A program made the translations under genes and the position numbers. From Dicyema japonicum (lineage: Eukaryota; Dicyemida; Rhombozoa; Dicyemidae), in contig RDEW01000013.1 in NCBI GenBank assembly GCA_011109175.1, positions 1 through 33,174 of the forward strand: a stretch of DNA of 33,174 bases, in the 5' to 3' direction. The notes beneath the pieces were generated by a model. It was not told the origin of the DNA, searched no databases, and saw nothing but the letters and a program-made list of their open reading frames with translations. Shown one piece after another: positions 8,907 to 19,690 of the stretch; positions within the stretch are counted from its first letter, which is position 1; every line of letters starts with the position of its first letter.

Positions 8907-11312
8907 TTTGTCGCCCTCCACGAGCATCGATGTCAGTGAATGTTCTTATTTCCTTGTGATATTTGGATAAACCTGACGCTCCCCCGCTGCGGTCATTACG
9001 TGGTTCTCAACGTTTACCTGTACAAGACCGGATAGGCAAAGTATCCATTCTATTCTTCATGTACATTTGATGACCACGGGACAGATGAATTTTTCTAGTC
9101 ACCTGGCCCACCTTCTGTGTTTTCTTCTCACGGGATTTACCTTTTAGAAATCTGGGAACGTCCCTCATTTGTTATCTATTCGTTTACTTGACTTAAAATT
9201 ATTAGTCTAATTTCTTCCCGAGAACACTTCCAGCGTTAATGTGATCGTCATATTTTCCGCTAAGGATTTCGCAGACTCATGCATATAAGTGGTCGGATGA
9301 CTAACTAATTATAAATTTTGCATTACCTTTAACGTTGATTACGCTTTAAGATACTCAAAAAATAATACAATTGGAAATTTTCCCTGATTTAAAATATCGA
9401 TATTTTTTAAATGAAGACATTCTCGTCTGTAGAGGAACATTTGGTATGGGAACATTCTTACGTAACAATATTTTAAGATAAAACATCAGAAACTTCTATG
9501 TCTCACGTAGGAGTTCATTTCAAGTAAGTATCTTTTAAATTAACTCATCAACGCTAGTAAGATCCACGTCTGGAATAACTGGAAAAGCAGAGCCTCACGA
9601 TTCACAAATAGAACGCCTTCGAGACGTCCTGGCACATCACATTCAGAAAGCACGTGAAATTTATGGCCTTAGCTATTTCTGAACTAAAGTTGTCAAACAA
9701 TTAACCATGGACTGACGCGGCTGAAAATCATGAGTCACCATGAGGTACAGTTTATCCTAATAGCGAGGTCCCTGTATAAGATATTTCGTGGGGAGATATC
9801 TCCAAAATTTTTTGAGTTGAGCATCATAAACGACACCTCGTCAGGGAGATGGTCGAAAGATCCCTTTCACAACCATGTTGTGTCAGATGACTTGTCACGT
9901 TACGTGTGGAATCTGCGTAAAAGTTTTCTATTAACCTCTGTAAAAGTCCCTCTTTCATATTCGAACGCATGACTGTCAGATCACATGAAACAGCGCTCAA
10001 CCAAGAAGGCCAACGATTAAAATTATTCATTTTGTAACAGATGACAATTCAACTTAAACACGTAGGCATCTTTCAAATTACCTTAATAAACTTTATCCTT
10101 TTTACATATTAAATATTTTGCAAATCAGCAATATTATATTTAGATGCTCTATTTAGATCTTCAATAAAATATCTGTAAATTTTATAATTTCCTATTATTT
10201 CTTGTCATAACTCTATAAAATGGAATCCCTCATAAATGCAGGCTATTTGAATGTCACGAAGATTCATTTTTTCATTTTAGGGTTGGCCGGTTAGATAAGA
10301 CGAATCTTTTGTTTTAACTTGGCTTAGGGAATAAATTATTGACGTGTGTTTAAACACGAGAATTTTTTGGGTATTCGTTGACTGGAAAGGCTTATTATGT
10401 AGGGAAAAGTATGACTATAGTTGAATTACTTTAAGTCCTTAGTAAATGAGGTAACTGAAGTTCTGAAAGTGAAATGGTAATCCAATTCGAAGATTTAGGT
10501 CATGTTAAGCGTTATTTTAAGATTAGAAAATGATTGGATTAGTTGTGGGCATGTCACTGAGGTGATGATAAAAAAGGAAAGGGATGATCACGAAGGGCAT
10601 CATATGAAAAATTGCTGAAACGAGAGATATGGAAGTGTAAACAAGTTTGACCAGTCGCCCACAAAAGAATTAGACCAAGGCATACAGACATAATGAATAT
10701 GGAGGAATTTAATATAGTTGAATAAACCATAGGGATTTGGGATCAGTAGATGGAAGCCACAACAGTTTTTAGACCGAAATAAATAATTAAGCCTGCTACG
10801 ATTTAATTTGGGTAAAGTCGAACGGGGAGTGGTTCAATGAAGAAGAGAAAAAACCATATTGTGACTTAAATAGATGGAGAGAGTAGAAATGATATTTTTC
10901 CTAAATCTTCGATACCACTGAGATAAGAGAGATAGGTCTGTAGAATGGATTTTGCTAGTCAAGCAGAGAAAGATAATGATCGACTTTTTCTAGATCATTA
11001 GTATGTAACATGCATTTATGGAGAATTCGAGGAATATTTGACTGCATCAAGTCAGTTTTGTCCGAGATGTTACAAATGGATGATACACGATCTTTTACGG
11101 GTCTTGGTAGAAGTTTTGACTGTTTTTGATTGGATCATAGATGAGGCTTTAGGTTGATAGCGACAGTCTGAGTTACATATGTGCATCGTGTAAAGATTGC
11201 AATACTGTTCACATTTTAGTTTCGAAAAAGAAGATCAATGTATGAGGCTGATAAGATCATCACCATAAGAAATGCTGAGTTGTTTTTCAATTTCGATGTT
11301 GAAAAAGAGATA
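8907..11312. other. No recognisable gene (about 2.4 kb)
   Basis: I read both strands and recognised no family. The 80-codon frame at 9730-9972 and the overlapping opposite frame at 9824-10030 have no motif. Parts near 9600-9660 and 10550-10730 look faintly coding-like (runs of polar residues between stops), which suggests old repeat remnants too decayed to name. Confidence 0.5.
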
Positions 11313-12238
11313 GTCTAGAGCATGGTTTCCGACCTGGTTTCCGTGAAACTTATTATAAATTATTTAATAATAGTATTTAATTATTATCTACAAGGTGCAA
11401 GTAGAAATGTCCAAAGTTGCGAAATACGACAACTTAAATCGACCATCTTATGAAGTATATAATTATTTTAATTCAACAGGTGAGTTATCTTGTAGCACGC
11501 TGTGTAGAGGCACATACAATTGCCGAAAATTTAAAAGCCATGTTCAAAAAAGACCATCGACTGTATTTATGGCGAACAAATTTTGACGGTCATCCGTAAA
11601 TATAAATAGCATTACACATTACATGCTGCAAGAGTATCTTGATGAATCAAAATGCGCATTAGATGATACAGTACTTCAGGACATCAAAGATCATTTGGTA
11701 CTTTTGGACGATGACATTGCGAGATATTTTCCGGATAAATTTGATGACGCTTTAGTTCAAAATCGATTCAAAATTAAAGTAATGCCAGCAAATCTAGCAT
11801 CAATCGAATATGAAACTCTTATTGACATCAGAATCATCGTCAAATCAGTTATATAAAATGAATCCGTTTTCAATTTTTGGATAACATACATTTCAAAATA
11901 TCCTGATTTCTCAGAAAAAGCTATACATACACTATACCTTTTCCAACGTCTTAATTGTGCGAGTCGGGGTTTTCAATATTTACATTTTCTAAAAACAAAA
12001 TATAAAAATATACTCAATGCTTCCACTGAGAAAATGATGCAGTTGTCAACAGTAACTCCTAACGTTACACAACTCTATGATAAAAAGTTACTCAATATTC
12101 ACATTAAAACTGTTTTTGGTTAACACTATTATGTTTTAAGTGAAAATTGTAATAATTGAATTAGAAGGGTTCCGGAAAAAATGAATTATCCAAAAAGGTT
12201 CCGCGAGCACCTTAAGGTTGGGAACCAATGGTCTAGAG
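11313..12238. mobile_element. hAT (Charlie/ZBED5-like) transposon, 910 bp, with 8-bp TSD
   Basis: GTCTAGAG stands at 11313-11320 and again at 12231-12238, an exact 8-bp target duplication, the size known for hAT elements. The element proper is 11321-12230. Its right end, reverse-complemented, reads CATTGGTTCCCAACCTT and then GCTCGCGGAACC, very close to the Charlie-type hAT end CAGTGGTTCCCAACC. Its left end starts CATGGTTTCCGACCTGG. Inside is a C-terminal transposase remnant on the plus strand. The length, far below a full hAT element, shows that most of the transposase is deleted. Confidence 0.88.
11503..12123 (+). pseudogene. hAT transposase C-terminal remnant (ZBED5/FAM200-like)
   Basis: Upstream the reading starts in one frame with HTIAENLKAMFKK and LYLWRTNF, matching the helix before the acidic segment of these transposases. 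From 11623 it runs in one frame: DDDIARYFPDKFDD, then EYETLIDIRI, a single TAA stop at 11854-11856, then VFNFWITYISKYPDFSEKAI, LFQRLNCASRGFQYL, FLKTKYKNIL and the end near VTPNVTQLY. This order matches the C-terminal hAT dimerisation domain (FW..yP.ls..A, f...c..GFs.L..iKtkyrn.L). The catalytic DDE core and the BED finger are missing. The one remaining stop and the preserved frame suggest a relatively recent loss. Confidence 0.8.
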
Positions 12239-12615
12239 TCAACAAGTTCACCATACTTTGTTAAATTCCATTTATATAAATTTGTGAGATTATGCTTTGT
12301 TTGTTAGAAGGCACGGAGATGGATCCACCATATCTTAGTTTGAGATGATCTCTTCAGAAAAAAAAAACTTCGTTCCCGTTTAATGACCGTGAAGTAAAAT
12401 GTCTATATGGACACGAAAGCTATTGATACCTCGGTGTTTTAGAGGACAAATAAAGTAATATGAAGTCTTGAACACTATTGCTGAAAATATGAGAAAGAGG
12501 GTAATAAACTTTGTACATAATAAGTTCAATACTGTAAATCTATAAAGCGGTTAACATACATGCTTTTACCCTTTACAAATTACTATATTTGCTTAATTAA
12601 CATTGCTTTCAAGTA

Positions 12616-13320
12616 TAAGATGGACCTCACCCAAATAAGCCTTAACGCTATCAAGGAATATCAACAGAAATCCATGATGGATAGTATCAGGAGAAAGTCG
12701 CTCCACTATACTTTTTAATTGCTGCGGAGACGAAATTATTAATGTTGCTGGATCAGCTGAGTGGTTGGTGAGCGGAAATAATAGTCCAAGATCTGAGACT
12801 TTATTGTCTTCTTCGAGACTGGAATCTGTTTTTTCTGATAAATAATTACTATGTAATCATTTAAGAAGTCGATATAGTCGGCAGATCATGTGGCTCCACG
12901 TTTTAATAGGATGCTTAACAGTGACTAAATTAGAAGACACGATGAGGTGGTTACATTAGCACTTATGCAGAATCAAAGGCGTCAAAAAGTCTAAGAGACT
13001 GAAGACGCATTCTGTCAATTCCATAGTCAATACTCAGAGAGTTGAAATCCGGGTGGACTCATCCATAAAGACTGATACTCAGGTCAGGTCCAACAAACCT
13101 GATATTTTTTGTGTCCACGATAAGGTGAAGAATTAAATTGTACTTATTGAAATTGGAATTACTTCTCAAGAATTATTGAAGCAAACTAAAGTAGAAAAGT
13201 CACGGTATTTGCTGGAGAGCTCTAGCTGGTACCAGCTCCAGTTAAAGTCGTACATTTGTTCTAATCTAAGATGGTGTCGTTTCGAAGACTTATAAATCTT
13301 ACTTGGGAGCCATCGCAATC
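12616..13320 (+). pseudogene. C-terminal end of a LINE with restriction-like endonuclease (R2-superclade type)
   Basis: Plus-strand pieces in order: QISLNAIKEYQQKSMMD and SIRRKSLHY near 12630-12710, then AEWLVSGNNSPRSET near 12760, then GCL and RRHDEVVT near 12910-12950 where the family has a Cys/His knuckle, then VEIRVDSSIKTDTQVRSN near 13040, KPDIFCVHDKVKN, IVLIEIGITS, and QTKVEKSRYLLE near 13190. In the known family, PD followed by D or E and a further K region is the PD-(D/E)XK nuclease that nicks the target during target-primed reverse transcription. Here the PD and IEIG parts remain, but stops and frameshifts break the frame. The RT domain is not in the window. Confidence 0.72.
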
Positions 13321-14390
13321 GATGAACTAATTAGAGCCGAGCATGTTGGTGGAGTATAATATGGGTGCACACCATCGAAGAAGATTTAATCGCAGCAACC
13401 AATTATCTGCTGTAATTGACAGTTCAATGACGTTCCAGGTAACCTGAATGAAGTGGAAACGGATAGGATTCAGGTCAACGACATTTTTCTAAGAAAGGAA
13501 AGGTTTAAAAGCGAGTATTAATTTTTTATTTAATTATGTTTTATTATGTTTTCTGTAAAAATAAAACTCGATTAATTTAATTATAAATGACCTTTCTCTG
13601 GAAAATAGAAGAGTTTCACTGCAAAGATTAGATAGCGATACAATCGACTTTTTGGTTTTAAGGCAAAAATAAATCAAGAACTACACGACCGAAAACCGCA
13701 TTGGGAAATTTATCAAAACAAGTTTAAAAAAAATCCAGACGAATTTCGAGTTATTAGAAATTTTTTTTAAATAGGAAATATATCAATAAAATCGGCTGAA
13801 AAACCCACTTTTTCTTATTTTATTTTGTAGGTTATTCTTGGGTTTAAATAAATAAAACTATTATTATTGAAAATTAGTGATTAGCGTCATGTGGTCTACT
13901 AGTTGTGAAGTTCTGGATGCGCTCAGGGTGCACCTAATGCATCGCGAAAAAGGACTATTTGCTCTCTTCCATTGGATAAACATTTTGATCCGATCTTTGT
14001 TATTCTTGAATTGGATTAAGAGGAAAATTATGGACTTAGAGCCCTTATTTCAAAATTCAAGATTGACATAATACCAATTCAAAAATCACATTTATCATGA
14101 ATTCCCTGAAAAATGAAGACACTTAACAAGAAATAAACTCTTGGGAAATTAAGAAATAACTGAGATTATTGTAATGTCTGTCGGTTCTACAAGAGAAAAA
14201 TTGTTCTTAATATTTATGTACCTCCTGGGTTATGCCCAAAAAATACTCAACGGTGTCCTGTCAGTTCTGAAAAGTTTAAATTACGTTTTGATCTGTTGAG
14301 ATCTGTCTGACGCCAAGCCCTCTGGCTGACAGGTCAATCTACCGATGCAGGGGAAATTTACGGCTGTCTTAGTCGGGCCGGGCCCTGAGA
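13321..14390. other. No gene; one dispersed AT-rich repeat tail
   Basis: At 13805-13868 the sequence TTATTTTATTTTG, then GGTTATTCTT, then TTTAAATAAATAAAA and a run of ATT recurs in similar form at 18297-18350. It looks like the 3' tail of a retroelement, but no protein is attached to it that I can identify. Confidence 0.4.
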
Positions 14391-14397
14391 GTCATAA

Positions 14398-14836
14398 ATG
14401 ATCCCTTTCAAAACAGGAAAATACCATGCAGGATCTCAGATCAGCGAACCTCACCGGACATCAAGCTCTTCCCCTTTTCTTTCTACAAGAATAAATTGGT
14501 CCGTCATATATGACACTAGAGGCGACTATAACCATATTTTGTCGAAGATCAAGGGCGAGATCATTCGAGACAAGTTGAAGCTATCTTATATATCAAACTC
14601 ACAAATTTTCAACACTTAGGAATTTAACAAACAGAAGTTTGAGTAGTGTACAGCTGGAGAGTGTCTCCTCCATTGACAAAGCAGTTACCTATATCAATAA
14701 TGTCCTTCTAGAAGCAAGATATATGACTACATTTTCAGAAGAGAGTACAACATTTCAGAATTGTTTGCTTGCGTGGCTGAGCGAAAACGTTACATCCCTA
14801 TTCATCTTTGGACAAGAAAATGTGTATATAAGTTAA
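14398..14836 (+). pseudogene. Possible LINE endonuclease/linker remnant
   Basis: Two plus-strand frames (14398-14619 and 14639-14836). The first contains SSPFLSTRINWSVIYDTRGD, which resembles the end of an APE-type LINE endonuclease (sp.l...i.W.v..d..GSDH.pi). The second, SSIDKAVTYINNVLLEAR, resembles the helical linker between endonuclease and RT in Jockey-like elements. Neither catalytic histidine nor an RT motif is visible. The call rests on resemblance of short segments only. Confidence 0.35.
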
Positions 14837-14839
14837 TTG

Positions 14840-15540
14840 AAATTGAATCGGATGGAAAACATTACCATTTAAGAAATGGCAAAAAATCTTAGGAGTGGTC
14901 TATAACACTCAATTTTGTTTCTCGCGATAAGTTGTAAATGTATAAACAAATGTGAGAAAAAATCAACCTGCTAAAAAGCCTAACCTTACATATCTTCGAC
15001 TAATACACAGAAAATCGCAGCTACAAAAAAGGGCTTTTATGATGACAAAGAAATGGTCTACGAACGAAATCTTGGAGATCCTATCAGAAGGAAGTAACGG
15101 TGATGACCTGATCCAACATGATCAGGAGAAAGCTCAACTCCAACAAGCTTGTGTAAGATCGACGAAGGAGCATTGAGCCATGCTGAGAGCCTGGATTAAT
15201 TTTTTTAGTATCACTTAGTTTGTTTTTTTTTCAGTTTAACGGTGCTCTTAGGATAAAGATTGGATTTGATTATCTAGCCGGCCGAGTGGGCAGAGTGTAA
15301 CGAGTTCTGGCTGTCTGGGAGGAGCTATATCTAATATGACTTTTTGTTTATAGAATGTCACGGTCGAGAGCTGAGAAGTCAATGCTCAAAATACAAAAAA
15401 ATAATTTTTCAGAAAGCATTTCATTGAAAGAAATTATTAATAATAATTAATAATACTTATGCATAGTATTTTTTAAATATCAATTATGCAATATGGTTCT
15501 AGTGGAATTAACAGTAAGCAATAAAAAACTAAAATTTTTA
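14840..15540. other. No recognisable gene
   Basis: The frame at 14952-15176 (about 74 codons, with KKWSTNEILEILSEGSNGDD) is lysine-rich at first and acidic later. It has a faint resemblance to the start of piggyBac-like transposases, which I do not consider sufficient. The rest is AT-rich. Confidence 0.4.
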
Positions 15541-16018
15541 GTGACTCGGGACAACTTGATAAATTCATTGACTGGAAAGAAAGGTCAAAAATCAAGCGAT
15601 ATGCTCAAAATTTTATCTTAAAGGAATCCGCGGTCTACATTACTAAAAATGGTCGAGAGTTACGATTTTTTGTATTGAGAAAGCTGAACTAAAACTAAAA
15701 TACATTGAAGTTGTATATTTGTTGATTTAAATTAGGCTCAACACAATCTTAATCACTTTGGATGTAATAAATTATATAGTTTATTCTCACTTACCATTTA
15801 TGGTGCAAGACGTAGTGAAGTGGCTACTGTGGTATCTAAATGTGTTTATTGTCAGGTAAATTATTAATTCTAACAATTTTTAGTCTAAACGAGTAATTAC
15901 ACATATTATTGCTTATGGGCCGAGAGACCGATACAATGTAGATCTTGTCGATTTAAGGAATATTTCCTACGTTTCGAGACGACCACAAGCTCCATGGATA
16001 CAGGGACAAGTCGAACGG
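15541..16018 (+). pseudogene. Integrase remnant (zinc-binding domain plus deleted core), Ginger/Ty3-like
   Basis: Near 15590-15680 the reading KRYAQNFILKESAVYITKNG fits the region ahead of retroelement-type integrases. At 15736-15856 AQHNLNHFGCNKLYS and CVYCQ form an H..H..C..C zinc-binding domain with the spacing and 'yyG..r.eV...v..C..Cq' pattern of KRBA2/Ginger-type or Ty3-type integrases. At 15917-16018 one open frame reads GPRDRYNVDLVDLR, which contains the first catalytic aspartate, and then runs directly into PQAPWIQGQVER, which contains the catalytic glutamate. The whole middle of the core, including the second aspartate, is missing without loss of frame. It cannot be catalytic. Confidence 0.7.
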
Positions 16019-16090
16019 TAACTTTTTTGTTTAATGTCAATAGATATAATAAATCAATAAAATGATGGATCTCATCGGCGAGTGCATTGA

Positions 16091-16531
16091 GAGGCAATTT
16101 TGGATCCTATATTAATTTGCGGCGCAGAATCATGGACATTGAAAAAGGCGGATAGGCGAAGAATTAATGCTTTTGAGTTGTGGTGCTGGAGGAGGTTACT
16201 AAGAATCCCTTGGACTTCCAAAGTAACAACCATCAATGTACTCAAACGGGTAGAGACTGACATTTCGCTAGAAAAAAGAATCGTAAAACACAGATTGGCG
16301 TTCTTTGAGCATGTTGTCCGCTCTGATTCACTGGAAAGAACCATTATGCTGAGCAATATTACTGGGAAGAGAAGACCTGGCCGACCAAGGACTCGGTGGC
16401 TATCCACGATGGAAGACGTCACGGGAATGCCTATATCATGGCTACTCCAAATTGCAACGGATCGGGGAGAGTGGAGGAAACTCGTTCATGAGATCTCCAA
16501 GGGTCGGACACGACTAAATTGGACAACATAA
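16091..16531 (+). pseudogene. C-terminal domain of an RTE/BovB-type LINE polyprotein
   Basis: The frame encodes about 143 residues from 16100 (a non-ATG position, so the true start is upstream and lost), ending at TAA 16529-16531. ESWTLKKADRRRINAFELWC, then WRRLLRIPW, then LAFFEHVVRSD, then GKRRPGRPRTRW are hallmarks of the post-RT C-terminal domain of RTE-type elements often annotated as endonuclease-reverse transcriptase. It has no internal stop and is better kept than its neighbours. The RT is absent, consistent with a 5'-truncated insertion. An imperfect repeat of TTGGACAA and ATAACATA follows the stop and may be the tail. It is a different family from the RTE at 25661-28662. Confidence 0.88.
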
Positions 16532-16584
16532 CATATTAATTTGATAATTGGACAAGATAACATAAGATAGAAAAGTTCTGGCGG

Positions 16585-17060
16585 TTGCCTCTTTCGAAAA
16601 AATTGGATGCGGCGAAACTAATAAAACTCGCCTTCGAATTCGGTTGTACAACTCCTTCATCGAACCAATTCTACTTTATAACGCGGGGACTTGGGGCTAA
16701 CCACCAAAGAACTGGAGAACCTCAACTTTTGCCAAGAAAACAACTACGACTTCTACTGGGAATCTACTGGTCAAAACGGATGACTAACGACGAGCTCTAC
16801 AGAATCACTCAAACAACAAAGATTGGAAATAAAGTGACTTGGGCGAAATGGCAAGCTCTTTGGACATATTCTAAGAGCTATGGAAATGTCACCGGCCAAT
16901 CAGTCCATGGAATCATAATTTTTTATATTAAACAAAAATACGTATCGAGGCCGACAAAGAACAACGTTGCCGTCGACGCTTAACAAAAGAACTCACTTGC
17001 ATAAGAATAAAGCTTTAAACAGCAGAGGATCTGGATGATCTGAAGGTTGTTGCGGAGAAA
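16585..17060 (+). pseudogene. RTE-type LINE C-terminal fragment
   Basis: RKQLRLLLGIYWSKRMTNDELYR near 16735-16805 aligns with the C-terminal domain of the well-kept RTE at 25702-26181 (there, DRSMLRKALNIHY and NEQLYKLSKTE). A frameshifted stretch then parallels the RW..FGHILR and GRPRTTLP region. The fragment ends with DDLKVVAEKQIQ near 17060. Several frameshifts are needed. It lies immediately upstream of an RT fragment of the same kind, in the wrong order for a single element. Confidence 0.75.
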
Positions 17061-17129
17061 CAAATCCAAACAGATGATATCTATACACCCACATTCATTG
17101 GGCATTCGCGGAGCTTGTCAGACGAAAAT

Positions 17130-18060
17130 AACACAGTTTGAGGTGTTAGAAGCATTTTACCATATGAACAACAACAGAGCTGCAGGATGTAATGGAGTCT
17201 TAGAGCAATTACTCAAATACGCTCCCAATAGTCTTGCGAGCTTTTTCGCACAAATACTGAACAAGGCTAATGCTTTACACTGTTTTTTTCAATCGGTCCG
17301 GAATATTAATACCGCGTTTATAAATCGGCAAACGACGGGCACCCTTTGGAAGATAGATCTATTGTGCTAATCACACTCTAAGGTAAACTCAATCGACCCT
17401 TGTTCGAGGTCTTATAACAATATCGGTCTATCGATATCCCTCTTGCTGTCAGAGTGGTTTCAGGTCTAGAAGATCCACAGATGATGTAATCTGGAGCCAT
17501 TGCTGGATCATCGCAACATGTCAGAAGTACAAAAAATCCTTTCATATTCTGCAAGGTTTTTACAGCATCAACATGAATAAATTACTTATCGTGTTGAATG
17601 ACGTCATCGACGAAGACATTCTGCGCATTATACATACACTGTTATCTGAAACAGAACTACTTGTTCGAGTTTACTCTAAGGAGTCTAGACCATTTTCTAC
17701 CAATATTGGAACCCCACATGGGGACACTCTCTGTATTATCATCTACCTGGAGGAAGCTTTGAGAGATATAAGAGAACAAATTAGATGTCCGGACAACCAC
17801 TTTATGGAACTACTTTATGGTCGATTTTATCGCTGAAAATCGAGAATTTTTAGACGTTATTATGGAGAAAGAGAAAACATTTTGAGCAAATGGTTTCTCA
17901 AGGTCAATGAAGATAAAACTGAAATAACCACGATTGAAAGAACGTGAACCCGCCTTGATAAATAGTAGAAGAACACCCGTAAACTCGAATCTTCATTTAC
18001 CGATTCAGAAGATATCACAAGAAAGATATTGGCCACGATAGCACTTAAAAGTTACAATCA
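17130..18060 (+). pseudogene. RTE-type LINE reverse transcriptase fragment
   Basis: In order: YHMNNNRAAGCNGVLEQLLK near 17160-17220, matching KLNYRKAAGPDNIPAELIK of the kept RTE; AQILNKANALH; then VLNDVIDEDILRIIHTLL near 17590 and FSTNIGTPHGDTL with IYLEEALRDIR near 17690-17770 (motif B, GVPQGDSL in the kept copy). The YADD box is lost in the changed end near 17815. WFLKVNEDKTEIT near 17890 and RKILATIALKS near 18025 follow. Frameshifts and stops break the reading. It retains enough to place it in the same clade as the element at 25661-28662 but it is much older. Confidence 0.82.
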
Positions 18061-18296
18061 ATTTTGATGAGAAAGAATCAGGTCTGCTAGTGTGGTAGTT
18101 CTTGTGAAAAGTAGTGTATCATTCATATCTTATGGAACGAGTCCAGCCTCTCTATTTCCTATTTTGAAGTAGCCTAGTTCCCAACGTTGTATAGTGAAAA
18201 GCGAATCTACGATACAGGAAACTCTCGGGAGGAACACCGAAAAAAAAATGAGGAGCTGCTTAAGGAGGCTCGAATTACCAGACGGTTCCACTCTCT

Positions 18297-18350
18297 TTTA
18301 TTTTATTTTGCGGGTGATTCTTATTTTTTAAATAAAATTAAATAAATAGC
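18297..18350. repeat. Dispersed AT-rich tail, second copy
   Basis: TTATTTTATTTTG, then GGTGATTCTT, then TTAAATAAA resembles 13805-13868. It follows the RTE fragment that ends near 18060 but is separated from it by about 230 bases, so I do not assign it to that element. Confidence 0.4.
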
Positions 18351-18439
18351 AGAATAGGCTTTCTAAGCAAATTGTATAGCAGTATATTTAGTTTGATGAT
18401 AATAACTTTTCGTTTAAGTTATAAATTCCTAATTTTATG

Positions 18440-18810
18440 CATAGACGCATTTACCAAGGTTTTTCTATGTATGACATCCTCACTCTCTCCAAGAAGCGAA
18501 CCAAGTTTTTTTTACATACCGCCTCTTCCAATCGAGTGTTAGTCATTCTTCTTATTTCCGTTAAATCTGTTTTGTCTTTTCTTACAGTAAGAAACCATTT
18601 CCCAAGTATATCCGGTGCTTTTTCTAGTACATGTTCCAAGAGCGCTCTGTTTCTGAAATTTAGTTGACGTTGTCTGCATAGATTAATTCTTTTTTTCCCC
18701 TTGCTATAGCGGTCTGAGTTCCTTCATAGCTGCTTCCAATTATATCATGGACAGTAGGGGAGAGTCGTCTTGAGGAACGCCTGTTTTTGTGTTAATTCAT
18801 TATATGGGAC
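18440..18810 (-). pseudogene. RTE-type LINE reverse transcriptase fragment, opposite strand
   Basis: Minus-strand reading gives NTKTGVPQDDSPLLSMI near 18780 (motif B, GVPQGDSLSPILF in the kept copy), LEAAMKELRPL near 18730, ELIYADNVN near 18690 (motif C, normally YADD, with the second aspartate changed to asparagine), and DILGKWFLTVRKDKTDLTEI near 18590-18620. Order and spacing match the RTE at 25661-28662. It is truncated on both sides and catalytically dead. Confidence 0.8.
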
Positions 18811-19184
18811 CGAAATTTTTTTTATTTACCCCCGGTCTCTTCAAGTTAAAGAAACTGGTGATAGCAAGAACGTGGCCGGACATCTTGTAAAAAAAGCCTT
18901 TGTTTGACAAGGATAACCTTCTTGATTGAAGACAGATATGTTCTTTTAAAGTTTTTGTCACATAAAAGGTATTTTTACTGTAGGGTATTATTAAAATAAA
19001 AAAAGGGTGTATCCATTCAATGAAGCTATTTTTTCGGTGTGGGCAATTGTCAGCTGATTATAAAAAGACGGTCATATATTACAGTGATACGCTGTTATGT
19101 GCAGTGTACTGCATCATTTGTTAACTAGTGCATTTAGCACACATGCATAAATTAATGTAAGTGTGGGTTATTGCTATGAAAAGG

Positions 19185-19690
19185 TAGATGGTTGATCCTG
19201 CCAATAGTAATAAGCTTATTTTACAGATAAGCCTTTCATGAGCAAGTGCAACTTCATGCTCTCTAATGAACGAGACCGCTGACGGCTCATTAAATCAGAC
19301 ATAACATACTAGTTTTTGTCAAACTACGGAAATTGCTGTTATAAATTTAGAACTAATACACATGTAAAGCTTATTAATTCTGGTCTTATTGGTCTCTTGT
19401 TATTTAATATTAAATGATTTGGTTTATAAAATATTAATTCTAATAAAAATATAATTTTATTTATATTTACTGGATAACCTAAAAAGTAAATAAAATTTAA
19501 AACTTAAAATTAAACGAACGACAATTTACATGTTTAGTGTACGACAACATTTACACAAACGAACTGGAAAATTTGGAATTATTTGGTAATAAACTTATAG
19601 TAATCAAAGGCTCGCTGCCACTAATTATGGAAAAATAAAGAAGAATGACTACTGCAAATTAGACATAGTTGAAAACTGGTTAAGATCATG
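19185..19690 (+). rRNA. Small-subunit (18S) rRNA, 5' part, strongly diverged (pseudogene)
   Basis: The sequence opens with TGGTTGATCCTGCCA at 19189-19203, the universal 5' end of eukaryotic 18S rRNA, continues with AAGCTT and CAGATAAGCC where the gene has ATGCTT and AAGATTAAGCC, then GGCTCATTAAATCAG at 19284-19298 and AGAACTAATACA at 19349-19360. A later match is weaker: GCTGCCAC, GGAA and GCAAATTA at about 19610-19661 parallel the GGCTACCACATC, GGAAGGCAGC and GCAAATTA region. Beyond 19690 the similarity fades, and the central domain and the decoding-site end are not recognisable. The many substitutions at normally invariant positions make a working rRNA unlikely. Confidence 0.82.

Noticed and set aside
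9730-10030. Two overlapping frames on opposite strands
   Set aside because: At most one could be real and neither shows a domain or composition that separates it from background.
14952-15176. piggyBac-like N-terminus
   Set aside because: Only a loose acidic and helical resemblance; no downstream transposase and no TTAA-flanked ends.
15278-15345. tRNA-like GGCCGAGTGGGCAGAG
   Set aside because: Looks like an A box, but no B box follows at the right distance and no cloverleaf can be drawn.
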